A program made the position numbers and the translations under genes. From Flaccisagitta enflata (Eukaryota; Chaetognatha; Sagittoidea; Aphragmophora), in the NCBI GenBank assembly GCA_965153355.1, contig OZ231127.1, positions 64,852,001 to 64,916,000 of the forward strand: a stretch of 64,000 bases of DNA. The letters run 5' to 3'. The notes under the pieces were generated by a model. That model had not been told where the DNA came from. It was given only the letters and a program-made list of their open reading frames with translations, and made no database searches. Each line of letters starts with the position of its first letter. Positions within the stretch are counted from its first letter, which is position 1. This document shows positions 12,382 through 23,216 of this stretch, piece by piece.

Positions 12382-12497
12382 AAATAGAGTGAGTAACCTG
12401 TGGTCGTTACTGCCCCCCGCCCCCAAACTGACATCCTATTGATCCCTATGGCTTTGTGCATAGAGCAATATATTGTATTCTGCATTTTACCACCATG

Positions 12498-12710
12498 CAA
12501 GTACTTCGCCACTTCGGTTTCAAATTGAAGGTGAAAGTCCAGAAGCTGCCCTTCAATGTCAACAATATGTGTTTGGCAGGTCTTTCCGTTCTCTTCTCCT
12601 TGTTACTCGGCCCTTTCCTTATTTCTTTCTACGCGTTTCCTCTTCCAATCCTGCCGGCTTTCGCCACTCTGATGCCAGACTCTATTTTTCCCGCGGCTCT
12701 GCAGCGTTGA
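12498..12710 (+). CDS. Small ORF, unknown, one hydrophobic segment (weak)
   Basis: The ATG at 12495 sits in a good context (ACCACCATGC). The frame encodes about 71 residues starting M-Q-V-L-R-H-F-G-F with a hydrophobic stretch (LSVLFSLLLGPFLISFYAF) that could span a membrane. A second frame (12473-12733) is open over the same bases, so overlapping open frames in GC-richer DNA are an equally good explanation. No family recognised. Confidence 0.2.
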   Translation, partial: QVLRHFGFKLKVKVQKLPFNVNNMCLAGLSVLFSLLLGPFLISFYAFPLPILPAFATLMPDSIFPAALQR

Positions 12711-12898
12711 TGCCACTCGTACGCAGTCGCTGACGTCGCTGCTGCCGCTGCCGCCGCTGCAGCGGCATGAGAAAGGTGATTCAGTGCAGTCCTAAAACAT
12801 GTTAAAGCGCCAAATGGCGCACTTTTTTTTAGGAACGTTTTTTATCAGTCTGTCTCAAAAATATTTCTTTCCTCGCTTCACTTCCCTTCACAGTTTTT

Positions 12899-13115
12899 AG
12901 TTGCGAACACGCAACTCTATAAGAGGCTTTTTACGTCCGTTGGTCAGTTGGTCCGTTGGTCAGTTGGTTCGTCGGTCCGTGGACATGAGTCGAAAAGTAT
13001 GAACATAAACGTTTTAGATGGCTTTTGTATAAGTGTGGGGGGCATGAGGTATGAATGGGGGTTGGGTGCCCCTGCCCACCCGTCCGCAACGATATTGTGA
13101 CCCCGCGTCACTTGT
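12899..13115 (+). mobile_element. GTCN element, subfamily B, intact
   Basis: Palindrome AGTTGCGAACACGCAACT, CTCTATAAGAGG, GTCCGTTGGTC array, ACATGAGTCGAAAAGT, then CCCACCCGTCCGCAACGATATTGTGACC and CTTGT. It lies in opposite orientation to the copy 520 bp upstream. Confidence 0.92.
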
Positions 13116-13727
13116 TTTTTCTTCATCAAAGTCGATGCCAACACTCTCTGTTTTGTATTGCGAACCGTCGTCTTTTGTCATCAAGGAAAAAAATAACGCC
13201 AAAAAGTGAAGAAGAAATCAATTTAAATTACGAACTAGTACATGTATTCAGAATTTTCGCGTTCCAGTTCCTTCTACTCTTTGATACTTCCGTATGTAAA
13301 GTTTAAAAAAGAAACACGTTCTCGCGCAAGTTGCGACTCTCAACAGATATAGATGTGATTTTAGGGGTTGGGGTGTCAGAGGTGGTGATTTAGGTTGGAT
13401 TTGGGGTTGTTGGGTGGGTGTTGCCTCTGGCATATGTAAATAAACTACCTTTTTTTGTAAGGACCAGTAGATTTTTTCCGAGGCTGGGCTGGCCTTAGAT
13501 TTTGGCTAATTTCAGGCTGAAATGTTTTTAGCGTGTCTTTAATTTTTGGCCACATCGAGTTATTTCTCGATGTGGTCTATAACATAGTCTTGTGTCAACC
13601 CTTAAAAACTTGAGAACCAGTACTCAGATGTTGATGAAACTTGGTCAGTGTTATTTTTAGGGCATTACTAACCCGTGTACCAACTTTCAACAACATTCAA
13701 AAATATATAATACCCTTTGCCTATTAT

Positions 13728-13896
13728 TTTTGTAGTAATATTAATTCCTGGACTTGTGCAATTTACAAAGGGGAAGGGTAGTAAAGGTTCATCAATGTTG
13801 TTCAAACTTGTTCTGAAGGTTCATTGCGTCAATAAAAGCTTCATTGCAAGATTTCAGATAATTCTGAGTATTGGTTTAGAAGATATTAGGGTATTT
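13728..13896 (+). repeat. Diverged direct repeat, copy 1 (copy 2 at 15732-15890)
   Basis: ATTCCTGGACTTGTG.AATTTACA.AGGGGAA and GTAGTAAAGGTTCA recur at 15740-15800 with many substitutions. Copy 1 is cut at its end by a hAT MITE. Confidence 0.8.
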
Positions 13897-13902
13897 TGCT
13901 AG

Positions 13903-14044
13903 TAGGGATGTGGAAGCGGTTGATTTTTATGCTGCTTTCACCGCTTCCGTTTCCGCTTCCGCTTCCGCTTCCATTTTGTAGTTCAAATACTAGTAGCTAT
14001 CCCACCAACCAAATTGGAAGCGGTCAATTACTTCCACTTCCCTG
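13903..14044. mobile_element. 142-bp hAT-type MITE (copy 2)
   Basis: TAGGGATGTGGAAGCGGT at the left and AAGCGGTCAATTACTTCC...CCCTG at the right, flanked by TTTGCTAG (13895-13902) and TTTGCTAA (14045-14052). Same length as copy 1 at 3715-3856, with a shorter GCTTCC array. Confidence 0.88.
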
Positions 14045-14537
14045 TTTGCTAATAGGCGAATGTCACAATCTCTTTTCGACGAGAGAACCCGACTCACCAC
14101 CACGTTAACAGTGTTACGGCAATGTCTATTGCATTGTGACAAGTTTTTATAGTTGGATGACCTTCCTAACTACCTGGATTACCTTGCCAAACCATTTTTT
14201 GTGACTACCCCTTACCCTAGGGGTAGTAAAAATTAGGTCAAATTGGCCACATTGGCATGTCCGGATTTTGTCCGGACAAGCAAATAACAAGCAAAACCTA
14301 TCAAAAATAGATTATTTGATCATTTCTCAGCTTTTAATCAGTTATCATCATTCCGATGTGATGTACAAAAAATTTCATCCTTCTGCGCAAATGCTAAGTT
14401 GTTCAAATATTGTATTATCATCAAACTTTGATCCTTCTAATTTTTTTGCTACTTCATGGCAAAATCTGAGTATGCCGATTATCACTATAAATTCTCAAAG
14501 TTAATCGCTTTTCAGGTTTCTATCTAATAGAGGACTA

Positions 14538-14714
14538 CAGTTGAACCCCGCTCTAACGGATTTCAGGGGACCAACATTTTTTTTCTGTTATAGGCGGACT
14601 TCTGTTATTGCCAACAAAGGAAATGAAAAGAATCAATTTGAAGGGACCATCAATTTGCATCTGTTATAGGCGGAATTCCGTTGGTGGCGGGTCCGTTAGA
14701 GCGGGGTTCAACTG
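14538..14714. mobile_element. pogo/Tigger-like MITE, 177 bp (copy 1)
   Basis: Ends CAGTTGAACCCCGCTCTAAC and exact inverse, flanked by TA (14536-14537, 14715-14716). CAGTTGAACC ends with TA targets are typical of pogo-like Tc1/mariner MITEs. Internal TCTGTTATAGGCGGA occurs on both sides. Older copies lie at 47463 and 54163. Confidence 0.92.
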
Positions 14715-16060
14715 TACTTACATGACATACGCTCCAAATTTCATGCCACTGTGACACCCCAATCCCGCGTAATGACATTTTTCTTCAAGCGTGATTATTG
14801 TGCACACCCCCCCAGCTCTTCTGTCACGCTCATGTCACGCTTTAAGTCTGTCACTGTCACGCCATTGTGAAACTGATGATAGAAATTTGGATAACACGAT
14901 GAGAAAGAGCATGAAATTTTGCATATACACTGAAAATTTCAGGTCTTAACTCCCAGGCATTCAGCCATAATGAAATTTTCAATGTGATTGGTCAGTAAAT
15001 TGTTGCAGAATAATCACGCTTCAAGATGAATCTTTGTAGTTAATTCTTTGTTATCGGTGCATGTATGCACTTACAGCAAAATGGTTAACCAAAAAAATCA
15101 GGAAATGCCCATATCTTGGAAACCCTTTGAGAGAGACAAAAGATTTTTTGCATGGATCAATACTGTACTAAAACTATTATGAACAGAGCATTTGGTGCAT
15201 CTGGGACACATCTAACCAACCCAACCAGCCCAACCAGCCTACCACCCAAAAAATTAAAAATACTGTATAACTTTTAAAATATTTGTCCGATTTGGCTGAA
15301 ATTTTGCACAGTGATTCTTTCAGAGAATGCCTACTTAAATTAATCGTTGCCGAAAGATTCAGTAAATTTTTGCCAACTGGCCCAACCAGCCAAAAAAGCT
15401 GCTTATAGAGAATTTTCAAAAAAAATTGAAATCTCAATTTTTTTCAGCAGAATCGGGTCTGATTGAATTCTTGAAATGTGATTTAGTAAAATATTCCCAT
15501 TTTTTTGGTTTTGCTGACTTTAACAACTCAAATTTTGCTTATTTTCGATCATTATTTGTTGCATTTCATCCTAATTTACATGAAAATCAAGGATCAGTAA
15601 CAAAATTCAGTTTTTGAACCATGTTCATATTGACATGAGCTATCTGATTATGAATGTTTTTGACAAATTTTCTCAATTTTGAAATTGACCTATTTGGCCA
15701 TCTCTCAAAAAGGAGATTACAGAAACAGCCAATAATAATAATTCCTGGACTTGTGAAATTTACATAGGGGAACGGTAGTAAAGGTTCACCAAAGTTGTTC
15801 AAACTCATTGTGAAGGTTCATTGCAGCAATTAAAGCTCCCCTGCAAGCTTTCTGTAAATTCCGAGTATTGCTTAGGAAGATATAAGGGTATCTATGATTT
15901 ATCCAGTCTAGTAACATTATTTCCTGGACTTTTTTTAAATTTTCCTATTAAATTTTTAAAAAGATTTTTCTTTTTGAATTTTTTTTTTTTTAAGTTTTTT
16001 TTTTTGAAATTTTTCTTTGAAAGATTTTGTGGTTATCATCTTTTATTGTTGTACTTTAAG

Positions 16061-16262
16061 GTATGCCATCATGGACTTCCAGGTATGCCATCATGGACTT
16101 CCAGGTATGCCATCATGGACTTCCAGGTATGCCATCATGGACTTCCAGGTATGCCATCATGGACTTCCAGGTATGTCATCATGGACTTCCAGGTATGCCA
16201 TTGTGGACTTCCAGGTATGCCATCGTGGACTTCAAGTTATGCCATTATGGACTGATGGAATT
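16061..16262 (+). repeat. 22-bp minisatellite, ~9 units
   Basis: Unit GTATGCCATCATGGACTTCCAG, perfect for about six units and then diverging towards 16262. Because 22 is not a multiple of three, all forward frames read as the same repetitive peptide; this is not a gene. An 18-bp repeat GGTCTGATCAAGTAGCCG follows at 16275-16340. Confidence 0.95.
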
Positions 16263-16943
16263 CAAGTTATGCCATTAGGGTCTGATCGAGTAGCCAGGTC
16301 TGATCAAGTAGCCGGGTCTGATGGAGTAGCCGGGTCTGATCAATTTCCAAAATGTCCATCTAAATCATTAAATTTTTTTACTAATTTGAGGCTGGGCTTT
16401 GTCCTTAAAATGTCCTTAATTTTCAGCAAAACTTCAGCCTCATGTCCTTATAAACTTTGTCCTCACTCAAAAAAAGGAGTGTACTGTGAGATAAGTTTCA
16501 AGACCAGCCATAGCTTTTAGCGGGATTTTCCCTTGTGAAGACAAATAAGGCGATGTATTAGTACATTGTTGAAGAAAGTAGGAAGCAGAAATTCCCAGAT
16601 ATCCGGAATTTTCCGGATCAAAGTCATCTGTCAGATCTGGAATCCCTCACGCCCCTCACGGCCTTATGGACTGAATACCATCTAGAATATCGAAATCTTT
16701 CCTCCTGAAAAAATAAATCAAATTCTGAGGAATACTGCCCCTTAGCAATTCAGCTACAGACACCAGATTGGTAGTGATTGAAAGAGTTAAAACAACTCTT
16801 TAAAATAGGACCAATCTGGTTGTTGTAGCTTTATTCCGTCAGTATTTTAAGATTAATGCTTATTTTCAGGTTTAAGATTTCTATTTCCCAGTTAGTACTT
16901 GCCCTTGAACTACGGTTCGTTCGTCGATCTGGATCTGTTTTTT

Positions 16944-17250
16944 AAGTGCGTCCTCGCACTTCTATAAGAGGTCATGCCCGTCGGTTGGTCGGTCGGTTGG
17001 TTCGTCGGTCGGTCGGTTGGTAACGCAAATGTTTGAAATGCGCAAAACGGCTCATTCTGACGTATTTCTTCATTTCTATCACCTTTCATGCCTTACCACA
17101 TTCCTTTTCATTCATTCATTCATTCATTCATTCATTCATTCATTCATTCATTCATTCATTCATTAGTTCATTCATTCATTAGTTCATTCATTCATTCATT
17201 AGTTCGTTCATACATTCGTTCATTCATTCATCAAAAACGTTCATCTTTAT
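16944..17250 (+). mobile_element. GTCN element, subfamily E, with expanded (CATT)n
   Basis: Palindrome AAGTGCGTCCTCGCACTTCT, ATAAGAGGTCATG, GGTC array, GTAACGCAAATGTTTGAAATGCG, TTTCATGCCTTACCACATTC, then CATT repeats 17107-17230 and CATCAAAAACGTTCATC. The GCGCACTTATTGGCC tail is absent, so the copy is truncated. Confidence 0.85.
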
Positions 17251-17604
17251 ATAAATCTGATAGCCATCTGATGAGGATTTTCTGGTAATTTGCAGTGATT
17301 TGCCCACGGAATGTTCTTACTTGTTTTTGATCTTAATGGATTTTGCCTGAAGCAATTAAGCCAATATTCATGACATGAGCACAGTTTTTCAACCTCTAAC
17401 TGGTGGGAAAATTTGCATGTAGTTACGTATCTCCGTTTAGCTTTGACAATGGATTGAGCTTGTCTCTATTATCAGTAAACAGGTTATTTTGATATGACAA
17501 TAAAATCTCAAGAAATTATGAAGGTCACACGAGAACAATTTCGGTTTTTTATTCATAAAAACTTGTTCCAGCCTCAGAAAAAAAATTTACAGGTCTTAAT
17601 ATAA

Positions 17605-17745
17605 ACAAGGCCTGATACACGGCAAGACAGTCGCGGACGGTTGGACAGGGACAGATAAGCAAAAACCGCTCGCAACTCAAAATGTGAGGGACCGCAGCTC
17701 AGGACGGAAAGACCCACCGACCGAACGACACAAAAAAGGGGTGTG
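17605..17745 (-). mobile_element. GTCN element, subfamily A/D, truncated
   Basis: ACAAGGCCTGATACACGGCAAGACAGTCGCGGACGGTTGG followed by a worn GACC/GACG stretch. The palindrome end is missing. Confidence 0.7.
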
Positions 17746-17954
17746 ATAGCCGACAGGAGGTTGCCAGAATATGAATGCCGAGTTTGCGTTCTAAAGGCAA
17801 GAATCTCTCCTCATCCATTAAATCAAGCCAATTCCCATTTTTATTTCCTTTTCCCTTTTGAGGCCCAGAAAACCGGAAGAAAGCTTTTTATGAAATAAAC
17901 AAAACAAAAAAGCTGCAAGCGCGCTTTTTCGACCTCAGCTCGGCTTTTCTTTTT

Positions 17955-18794
17955 AGTTGCGGACACGCAACTTTATAAGAGGCTTTGTCCGTCCGTCCTT
18001 TGGTCCCTCCGTTAGTTTATCCGCTGGCCCATGGACACGAGTTGAAAAGTGCGAAAATGAGGGTTTGAGATGTGTTTTTTTGTGTGTCTGTGGGGAGGGC
18101 ATGGGGTGTGGATGGGGGTTGGATGCCCGCGTCCACCCGTTCGCAACGCACTGGTGTCTCACATAAGGTTTGAGACAAGAATGATATTACTGTGCGGTTT
18201 TTTGCATTTTTGCAGAGTTAATGAGTATACAAACCAAAAACAATCAAGTAGAAAATCTTTCCCAAGGCGCTTTTTGAAAAAAATGACAAATTCAAGATTT
18301 TTAGCTTCATTTTTCATAGACTATTTTTCAGGTTGGTTTGACCTATTTTTTGACAGCATAATGTTAATCCTGATAAAATTCCCTTTCATTTGATAGGTCG
18401 CACTGTATGGTTTTGATAAGAAATGAAATATTCATTTTTTAAGCCACCGTTGTAATTTTGTATCGGTGGCTTTAAAAATGAAAATTTTATTTTTTGTTAG
18501 AACTATATAGTGTGACCTATCAAATAAAAGGTAATTTCATCAGGATTAACATTATGCTGTCAAAAAATAGGTCAAACCAACCTGATAAATAGTCTATGAA
18601 AAATAAAGCTAAAAATCTTGAATTCTTCACTTTTTTCAAAAAGCGCCTTGGGAAAGATTTTCTACTTGATTGTTCTTGGTTTGTATACTCATTAACTCTG
18701 CAAAAATGCAAAAAACCGCACAGTAATATCATTCTTGTCTCAAACCTTATGTGAGACACTAGTGAACGATGTATTGTGACCCCGCGTCACTTGT
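17955..18794 (+). mobile_element. GTCN element, subfamily B, interrupted by fold-back element
   Basis: Palindrome AGTTGCGGACACGCAACT, GAGGCTTTGTCCGTCCGTC, GAGTTGAAAAGTGCGAAAA, then CCCGTTCGCAACG, where a 616-bp element enters. After it the tail resumes: AACGATGTATTGTGACC...CTTGT. Removing the insert and one AACG restores a ~220-bp B element. Confidence 0.9.
18149..18764. mobile_element. CACT-ended fold-back element, 616 bp
   Basis: Ends CACTGGTGTCTCACATAAGG and the inverse of CACTAGTGTCTCACATAAGG, with inverted arms of about 250 bp and a ~105-bp spacer that contains its own small hairpin (TAAGCCACCG...CGGTGGCTTTA). Flanked by AACG on both sides (18145-18148, 18765-18768). CACTA-like ends normally go with 3-bp duplications, so the class is uncertain. 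The mirror-image frames at 18070-18393 and 18520-18759 come from the inverted arms and are not genes. Confidence 0.88.
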
Positions 18795-18799
18795 TTCCC

Positions 18800-19000
18800 A
18801 CCACTTATGTTTTACTTTCTGCGAGCGCAACGCCTTGTTCCTCTTTCTTGATTGGCGCTTTCGGCGAGTGCAACATCGTCTTTTCCATATTCAATGTGCA
18901 CATTTTACAGGCGCAACATCTCGTTTTTCTCTGCTGGTGCAACCTTTATCTCCTTATTTTAATGTACACATTCTGTAAGTGCAACACTGCGACACCTTAT
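18800..19000 (+). repeat. Degenerate minisatellite with GTGCAAC motif
   Basis: (G/A)(A/G)GTGCAACA-type motifs recur at about 18837, 18869, 18915, 18944 and 18979, with TTTCTC spacers and ATGTRCACATT twice. Unit boundaries are blurred. Confidence 0.45.
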
Positions 19001-19328
19001 TCCTTTTTCACGAAAAAAAACACAAACAAAAAACAATGAAATTCATGCTCTCGGTGTGATTCACTGTCATTTTTTAACAAAATGTGAGTTTCTAGAAAAG
19101 ACTTGATATAACACTCGGAAAACACGTTCGCCAGAGCGACAGCAGAAGAAAACAAAAAGTTAAGCACCACGGGGATCTGTAATGAGCAAGATGTACCATT
19201 AATCTGCCTTCTATTGCTCAGTCAGAGGAGCTAGGTGAGAACGAAACAGGTTGCCCAAGGGCAATATGTGCTCAATGATACCCTTTGCCTTGCTTTGCCT
19301 GATTGTGAATTTGAGTGAGGGTAAGTAG

Positions 19329-19794
19329 AGCAGCGGCCCGGAAGGGAACTAAGTCTTGTAAAACACAGGGAGACTTTCTTTTGTTCGTCCCTCCATTTGT
19401 TTGTGGATTTAATTTCTTTAGGGGCAAATTTAAGGTCTATGAGGCCTGAGAAAGCCAATTTGAAGCAAGGGGCCTGAATTAGGGCCTGAAAGGGTGTAGA
19501 GGACTGATTTGATGCCTGAAAGGGCTAATTTGAGGCTTTGATGGGTGATTTGAGACCTGAGAGGGCTGAGTGATTACAGGCCTTAAAGGCCGGATTTGAG
19601 GCCTGAGAGGCCAAATTTGAGGTCTAAGAGGCCTGATTTGAAGTCTGAGAGCCCTGATTTGAGGCCTGAAAGGCCTGATTCGAAGCTCGAGAGGCCTGGT
19701 GGAGGGACAGAGACAGATAGACGGATGAACGGATGAACAAATGAAAGTCCCCCTGTGTTCTACAGGACTCTGTCCACTAAAGGGCTGCTGCCCT
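19329..19794. mobile_element. Composite fold-back element, triple-hairpin family (copy 2)
   Basis: Left AGCAGCGGCCCGGAAGGGAAC...AAAACACAGGGAGACTTT and right AAAGTCCCCCTGTGTTCTAC...GGGCTGCTGCCC are inverted modules. The body between is a ~20-bp tandem repeat GAGGCCTGATTTGAGGCCTG (19440-19690). It runs straight into a (GA)n array at 19799-19861. Confidence 0.8.
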
Positions 19795-19797
19795 AAA

Positions 19798-19798
<1 letters not shown>

Positions 19799-19861
<63 letters not shown>
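19799..19861 (+). repeat. (AG)n microsatellite
   Basis: Perfect AG array directly after the GCTGCCCTAAAAGA end of the fold-back element, as also seen at 35336. Confidence 0.97.
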
Positions 19862-19865
<4 letters not shown>

Positions 19866-19966
19866 ATTAACAAGGGAGAAAGACAAAAAGAAAGACAAAA
19901 AGAAAGAAAGAAAGAGAAAAATGGGAAGGATGGGAGGATAAAAGAGAAGAAGGAAGATCAATTGCA

Positions 19967-20082
19967 GGCGAGCATACTAAAGACAGTCATAATTCATATA
20001 CATACATATATGTATGCGCATAGATAGAGAGAGCATACTAAAGACATTCATAATTCATATACATACATATATGTATGCGCAT
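19967..20082 (+). repeat. Two-unit tandem duplication, ~63 bp, target of a MITE
   Basis: CATACTAAAGACA.TCATAA followed by TTCATATACATACATATATG and TATGCGCAT occurs twice. The second unit is cut by the hAT MITE at its ATGCGCAT, and the unit resumes (AGATAGAGAG) at 20736. Confidence 0.9.
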
Positions 20083-20727
20083 TAGCTTGTACCTAAATGA
20101 CGGAAAGTGATAAATTTGGCATTCCACATGCACTTTATGCTGTGGGGCTGTCTTGGGCTCCTGTTAAGATCAGTTTTGCCACTCAAATCCTAATTTAAGC
20201 TTTCCGCATCTTACCCTTGGTAAAACCTACCTCTATGGGGAACCAAAAATTTCAAAGTGCCTAGATATCTGTTTTGACTGCAGATTTGAAATCTGCAGAA
20301 AAAACTGTTAATTGAAAGTGCTTTCCTTTTTTCAATATTCCAACTAGAAGATGCTCAAAATAAGCGTTGAAGTTTGCAAAACTTACTTTTCTCTTTTATT
20401 TCTTTGTAAAACCGCCGAACTTACCTTTTTGTCATATCTTTAAGATGAAATTTGACTATGATCCTGAAGGAATTTTGAAAAAAGAAGAGCACTTTCAATT
20501 ATCAGTTTTTCATGCAGATTTCAAATATGCAGTCAAAAATGGGATTTTAGTGACTTGAATTTTTTGGTTTCCTATAGGCTAAAGGAAATTTCAAGGTAAG
20601 GCGCGGACAGCAAGATGCAAAATTTTCAAACTGAAATTGATGTCATTAGAAGCCCAAGACAGCCCCACAACAAGAACTACTTGTAGAATTCTGATATTAT
20701 TGTTTATTGTCATTTCGGTACAAGCCA
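20083..20727. mobile_element. hAT-type fold-back MITE, 645 bp (copy 2)
   Basis: Ends TAGCTTGTACC and GGTACAAGCCA with a perfect 8-bp duplication ATGCGCAT (20075-20082, 20728-20735). Interior matches 11094-11737 throughout, including TTGAAAGTGCTTTCCTTTTT and GCGCGGACAGCAAGATGCAA. The left arm has diverged more than the right. The short frame at 20367-20558 is shared with copy 1 but differs in sequence and lacks coding character. Confidence 0.92.
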
Positions 20728-21028
20728 ATGCGCATAGATAGAGAGCGATGATCTTCTTCGATTTTCCTTCACTTTGCACATTGCAAGTGAGTCTAGCGTG
20801 AAAGGCAATTGAAAGGTGATTTTGTCCGGTGGCTGACCTCGGCCAGCACGGCCTCAAACCATCTACATATCTCTTGGGTATCATCCCATGTTTTTATTCT
20901 GACTTCCACGTAGGCAGAGAGCGCACCAAATGTACGTGTTGCTGTTCGCGACTTTGCATGAAAAAAAGGCCGTTCAATTCATAGGATATGACTGTTTCCG
21001 TCTGTCTCTGTTCGTCTGTCTGTCATTT

Positions 21029-21060
<32 letters not shown>

Positions 21061-21114
21061 CATTTTACATGAAATGTTCATATAACAGTCAAACACTTTT
21101 TTCTTTCTCTAGAA

Positions 21115-21301
21115 TACTTCGAACTTTAGTGGGATTAACTATGAACATTCGTATTGGTCAGCAAACCCAGGATAGCGGACATCAAAAAGCGGACAAGATG
21201 TCGTGTGGTTTTGCCGGCAAACGGTCCCCTTTTTGGTGCGACTCCTTGTTTGATGAGGTGCATCGATGCAGCCGATTGTTGCCTTATATTTTGCGTGCGT
21301 A
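21115..21301 (+). CDS. Possible terminal exon, unknown protein (weak)
   Basis: A strong polypyrimidine tract ending TTTCTTTCTCTAG precedes a GC-balanced stretch with an open frame of about 62 codons (starting I-L-R-T-L-V-G-L-T-M, ending LLPYILRA and TAA). A second frame is also open, and no family is recognised. Confidence 0.2.
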
Positions 21302-21386
21302 ATGCAATTCTGGCCTTAATATTCTTAAGTGCTCTCAACGCTAGGGGTCAGTGATGCATAGGCGGTTTTGCTCAATACACGCCGTA

Positions 21387-21800
21387 TTTTTTATAAGAAC
21401 CCAGTCTTTTGAAGTGAGGCTCAGCGTTCTTATTTCTTAACCAATTTTCAGGCTCATACATTCTTAACCTGTTTTTATTTTTATAGCATTGGAGACTTTT
21501 TTTTATTATGGTTGCCAGCTATTCGTAATCAATGAAATAAATGTACTTTATTCTCAGTCCATACTAAATTTTGTAAGTTGTGAAATTAAAAATTGTGTAA
21601 ATGATAAAGGTAACTGGTCTAATTATTTAGGTTGGAGGAATCTGTACAATTTTTTTTTTATTGTTTCCATTAAAAATTATATCAAAGCGTACTTTAGAAT
21701 ATATTTATGCAAAAATCTGAGCCTCACCATGTTCTTAGGATGTTCCTATTTTTTCACTAAATCTGAGGCTGATATTCTTAGACAAAGTACAACGTGCAGT
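21387..21800. mobile_element. Probable family J element
   Basis: GTATTTTTTATAAGAACCCAG at the left with GTGAGGCTCAGCGTTCTTA and TTTTCAGGCTCATACATTCT; at the right TGAGCCTCACCATGTTCTTA and CTGAGGCTGATATTCTTA. The subterminal motifs match, but the exact right terminus is unclear. The AT-rich 107-residue frame inside is not convincing. Confidence 0.5.
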
Positions 21801-22232
21801 CAGGTGCAGTGATGCACAGCCACAGGAATCATAATGTAATGCTAGTTTTCATTTTTCACATTGCTCAGTGGATGAACCTAACATTTGGGCAGGGGCAGTG
21901 ATGTAAGAATTAGACCAAGTGGACAGACCAGTACAGTACAGTAACAAGTACAGAACTTAGAATACCTGTCCATCCATAAGCTACTCGGGTATTTGTGTGT
22001 CCGGCTTTGTTAATTTTATTCCACTGAGAAGAGATATTGTTGCTCTCGATTGGGGGGTAGTGGCCACGGGGTTGAGCACGGAAGTGGCCACTTTCAAAAG
22101 TGGCCACTCAATAGGAAGTCTCATTGGTCACTTGATTTACCAACACACGTGGGCACGTCACGTGACCACGATCATGTGATCACTGCTGTTGTTCAATCAG
22201 GTCACCACTTTGGTCACCGACCTTTCCTCCTT

Positions 22233-22604
22233 CTCCTCATACCCCTCTTCCTCCTCCTCCTCCTCCTCCTCTTCCTCCTCCTGCTCATTCATTATTTGTC
22301 GCGCGCTTCTAGTCCTGGCACCTATGGTTTTTGTTTTTGTTTTTTCTTCTTTATCCTCTTCTTCTTCTGCTTCTTCTGCTTCTTCTTTTCTTCTTCTTCT
22401 TCTCTTTTTTCTTCTTTTCTTCTTCTTCTTCTCTTTCTTCATCTTCTTCTTCTTTTTCTTCTTCTTCTTCTTCTTCTTCTCTTTCTTCTTCTCTTTCTTC
22501 ATTTTCTTCATCTTCTTCATCTTCTTCTTCTTCTTCTCTTTCTTCATCTTCTTCTTTTTCTTCATCTTCTTCTTCTTCTTCTTCTTCTTCTTCTTCTTCT
22601 TCAT
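22233..22604 (+). repeat. (TCC)n and (TTC)n pyrimidine tract
   Basis: TCC repeats at 22247-22280, then TTC repeats with CTTTC and ATC interruptions from 22345 to 22604. Frames read as polySer/Phe/Leu and are artefacts. Confidence 0.95.
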
Positions 22605-23043
22605 GCTTGACTTTTTCTTTATCTTCTGAGATGGCAAGCGATTAACTTGAAAGAGTGATAAAAAATTGACTTTTATGATGTATACAAGAATGATGCCATT
22701 TAATGTTGGGCTATTTTAGGGACAATAATCAGTATTTGGGATTTGGGCAATGGTAAAACTGACATGGGGTAAAGCTACCTGTGATGATTAAATGAAAACT
22801 GTAAGACTGTCATTGCGTGAACAGACTTACAGAGAGCAATGTATAGAATCTTCAAAATTACTATGAAATTGCTGGTCACATGACGTAACTTGTCTGTACA
22901 AGTAGCAGTAATCAAATTGTATTTATTGAACTTTTAACTTAAACTGTGGCTTAAGCCATGTCCTTGTCACCATACATAAGTGTCATCGCTTATATTGACA
23001 ATAAGTTCAAATTCAAATTCAAATTCTCCTCTTGAATTCAAAT

Positions 23044-23096
23044 TCAAATTCTTCTTTTTCTTTTTCTTTTTCTTTTTCTTTTTCTTTTTCTTTTTC
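23044..23096 (+). repeat. (TTTTTC)n microsatellite preceded by CAAATT repeats
   Basis: Perfect CTTTTT hexamer array following AATTCAAATTCAAATTC hexamers at 23005-23052. Confidence 0.92.
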
Positions 23097-23216
23097 CTGT
23101 TTTCTTCATCTTCTTCTTTTCCATTTTCATTTCTTTTAATTCTCTTTTCGCGTTTTTTCGTCGTGGACTTGCAACCATAATTCTTATCTCATATCGATAT
23201 TCCATGATTTTTTTTT

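Larger units (their letters stand above)
10598..12393. mobile_element. Family J element carrying three nested insertions
   Basis: The left end TA-CACTCTTTTTTTTATAAGAACGT starts after TA at 10596-10597. The right end GTTCTCATAAAAA...TAGAGTG is split by a GTCN insertion at 12181-12381. Inside lies a TA-flanked element (10861-12073) that itself contains a hAT MITE (11094-11737). No coding capacity. Confidence 0.6.
13448..16481. mobile_element. Possible 3.0-kb family J element with internal duplications
   Basis: The left end TA-CCTTTTTTTGTAAGGACC is followed by GAGGCTGGGCTGG. The right end CAGCCTCATGTCCTTATAA...AAAAAAAGGAGTG-TA has GTCCTTA three times (16401, 16412, 16444). Inside are two hAT/TA MITEs, a diverged duplication (13728-13896 and 15732-15890) and a 22-bp minisatellite. 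The distance between ends is large, so they may be unrelated. Confidence 0.4.

Noticed and set aside
16061-16262. CRISPR array
   Set aside because: Units are contiguous 22-mers without spacers, in a eukaryotic context.
15821-16520. Repetitive peptide frames with M-P-S-W-T-S-R-Y units
   Set aside because: A 22-bp minisatellite yields the same peptide in every frame, which shows tandem DNA rather than a repeat protein.
18070-18759. Two opposite-strand frames with the same peptide (R-F-E-T-R-M-I-L-L-C-G-F)
   Set aside because: They are the two inverted arms of the fold-back element.
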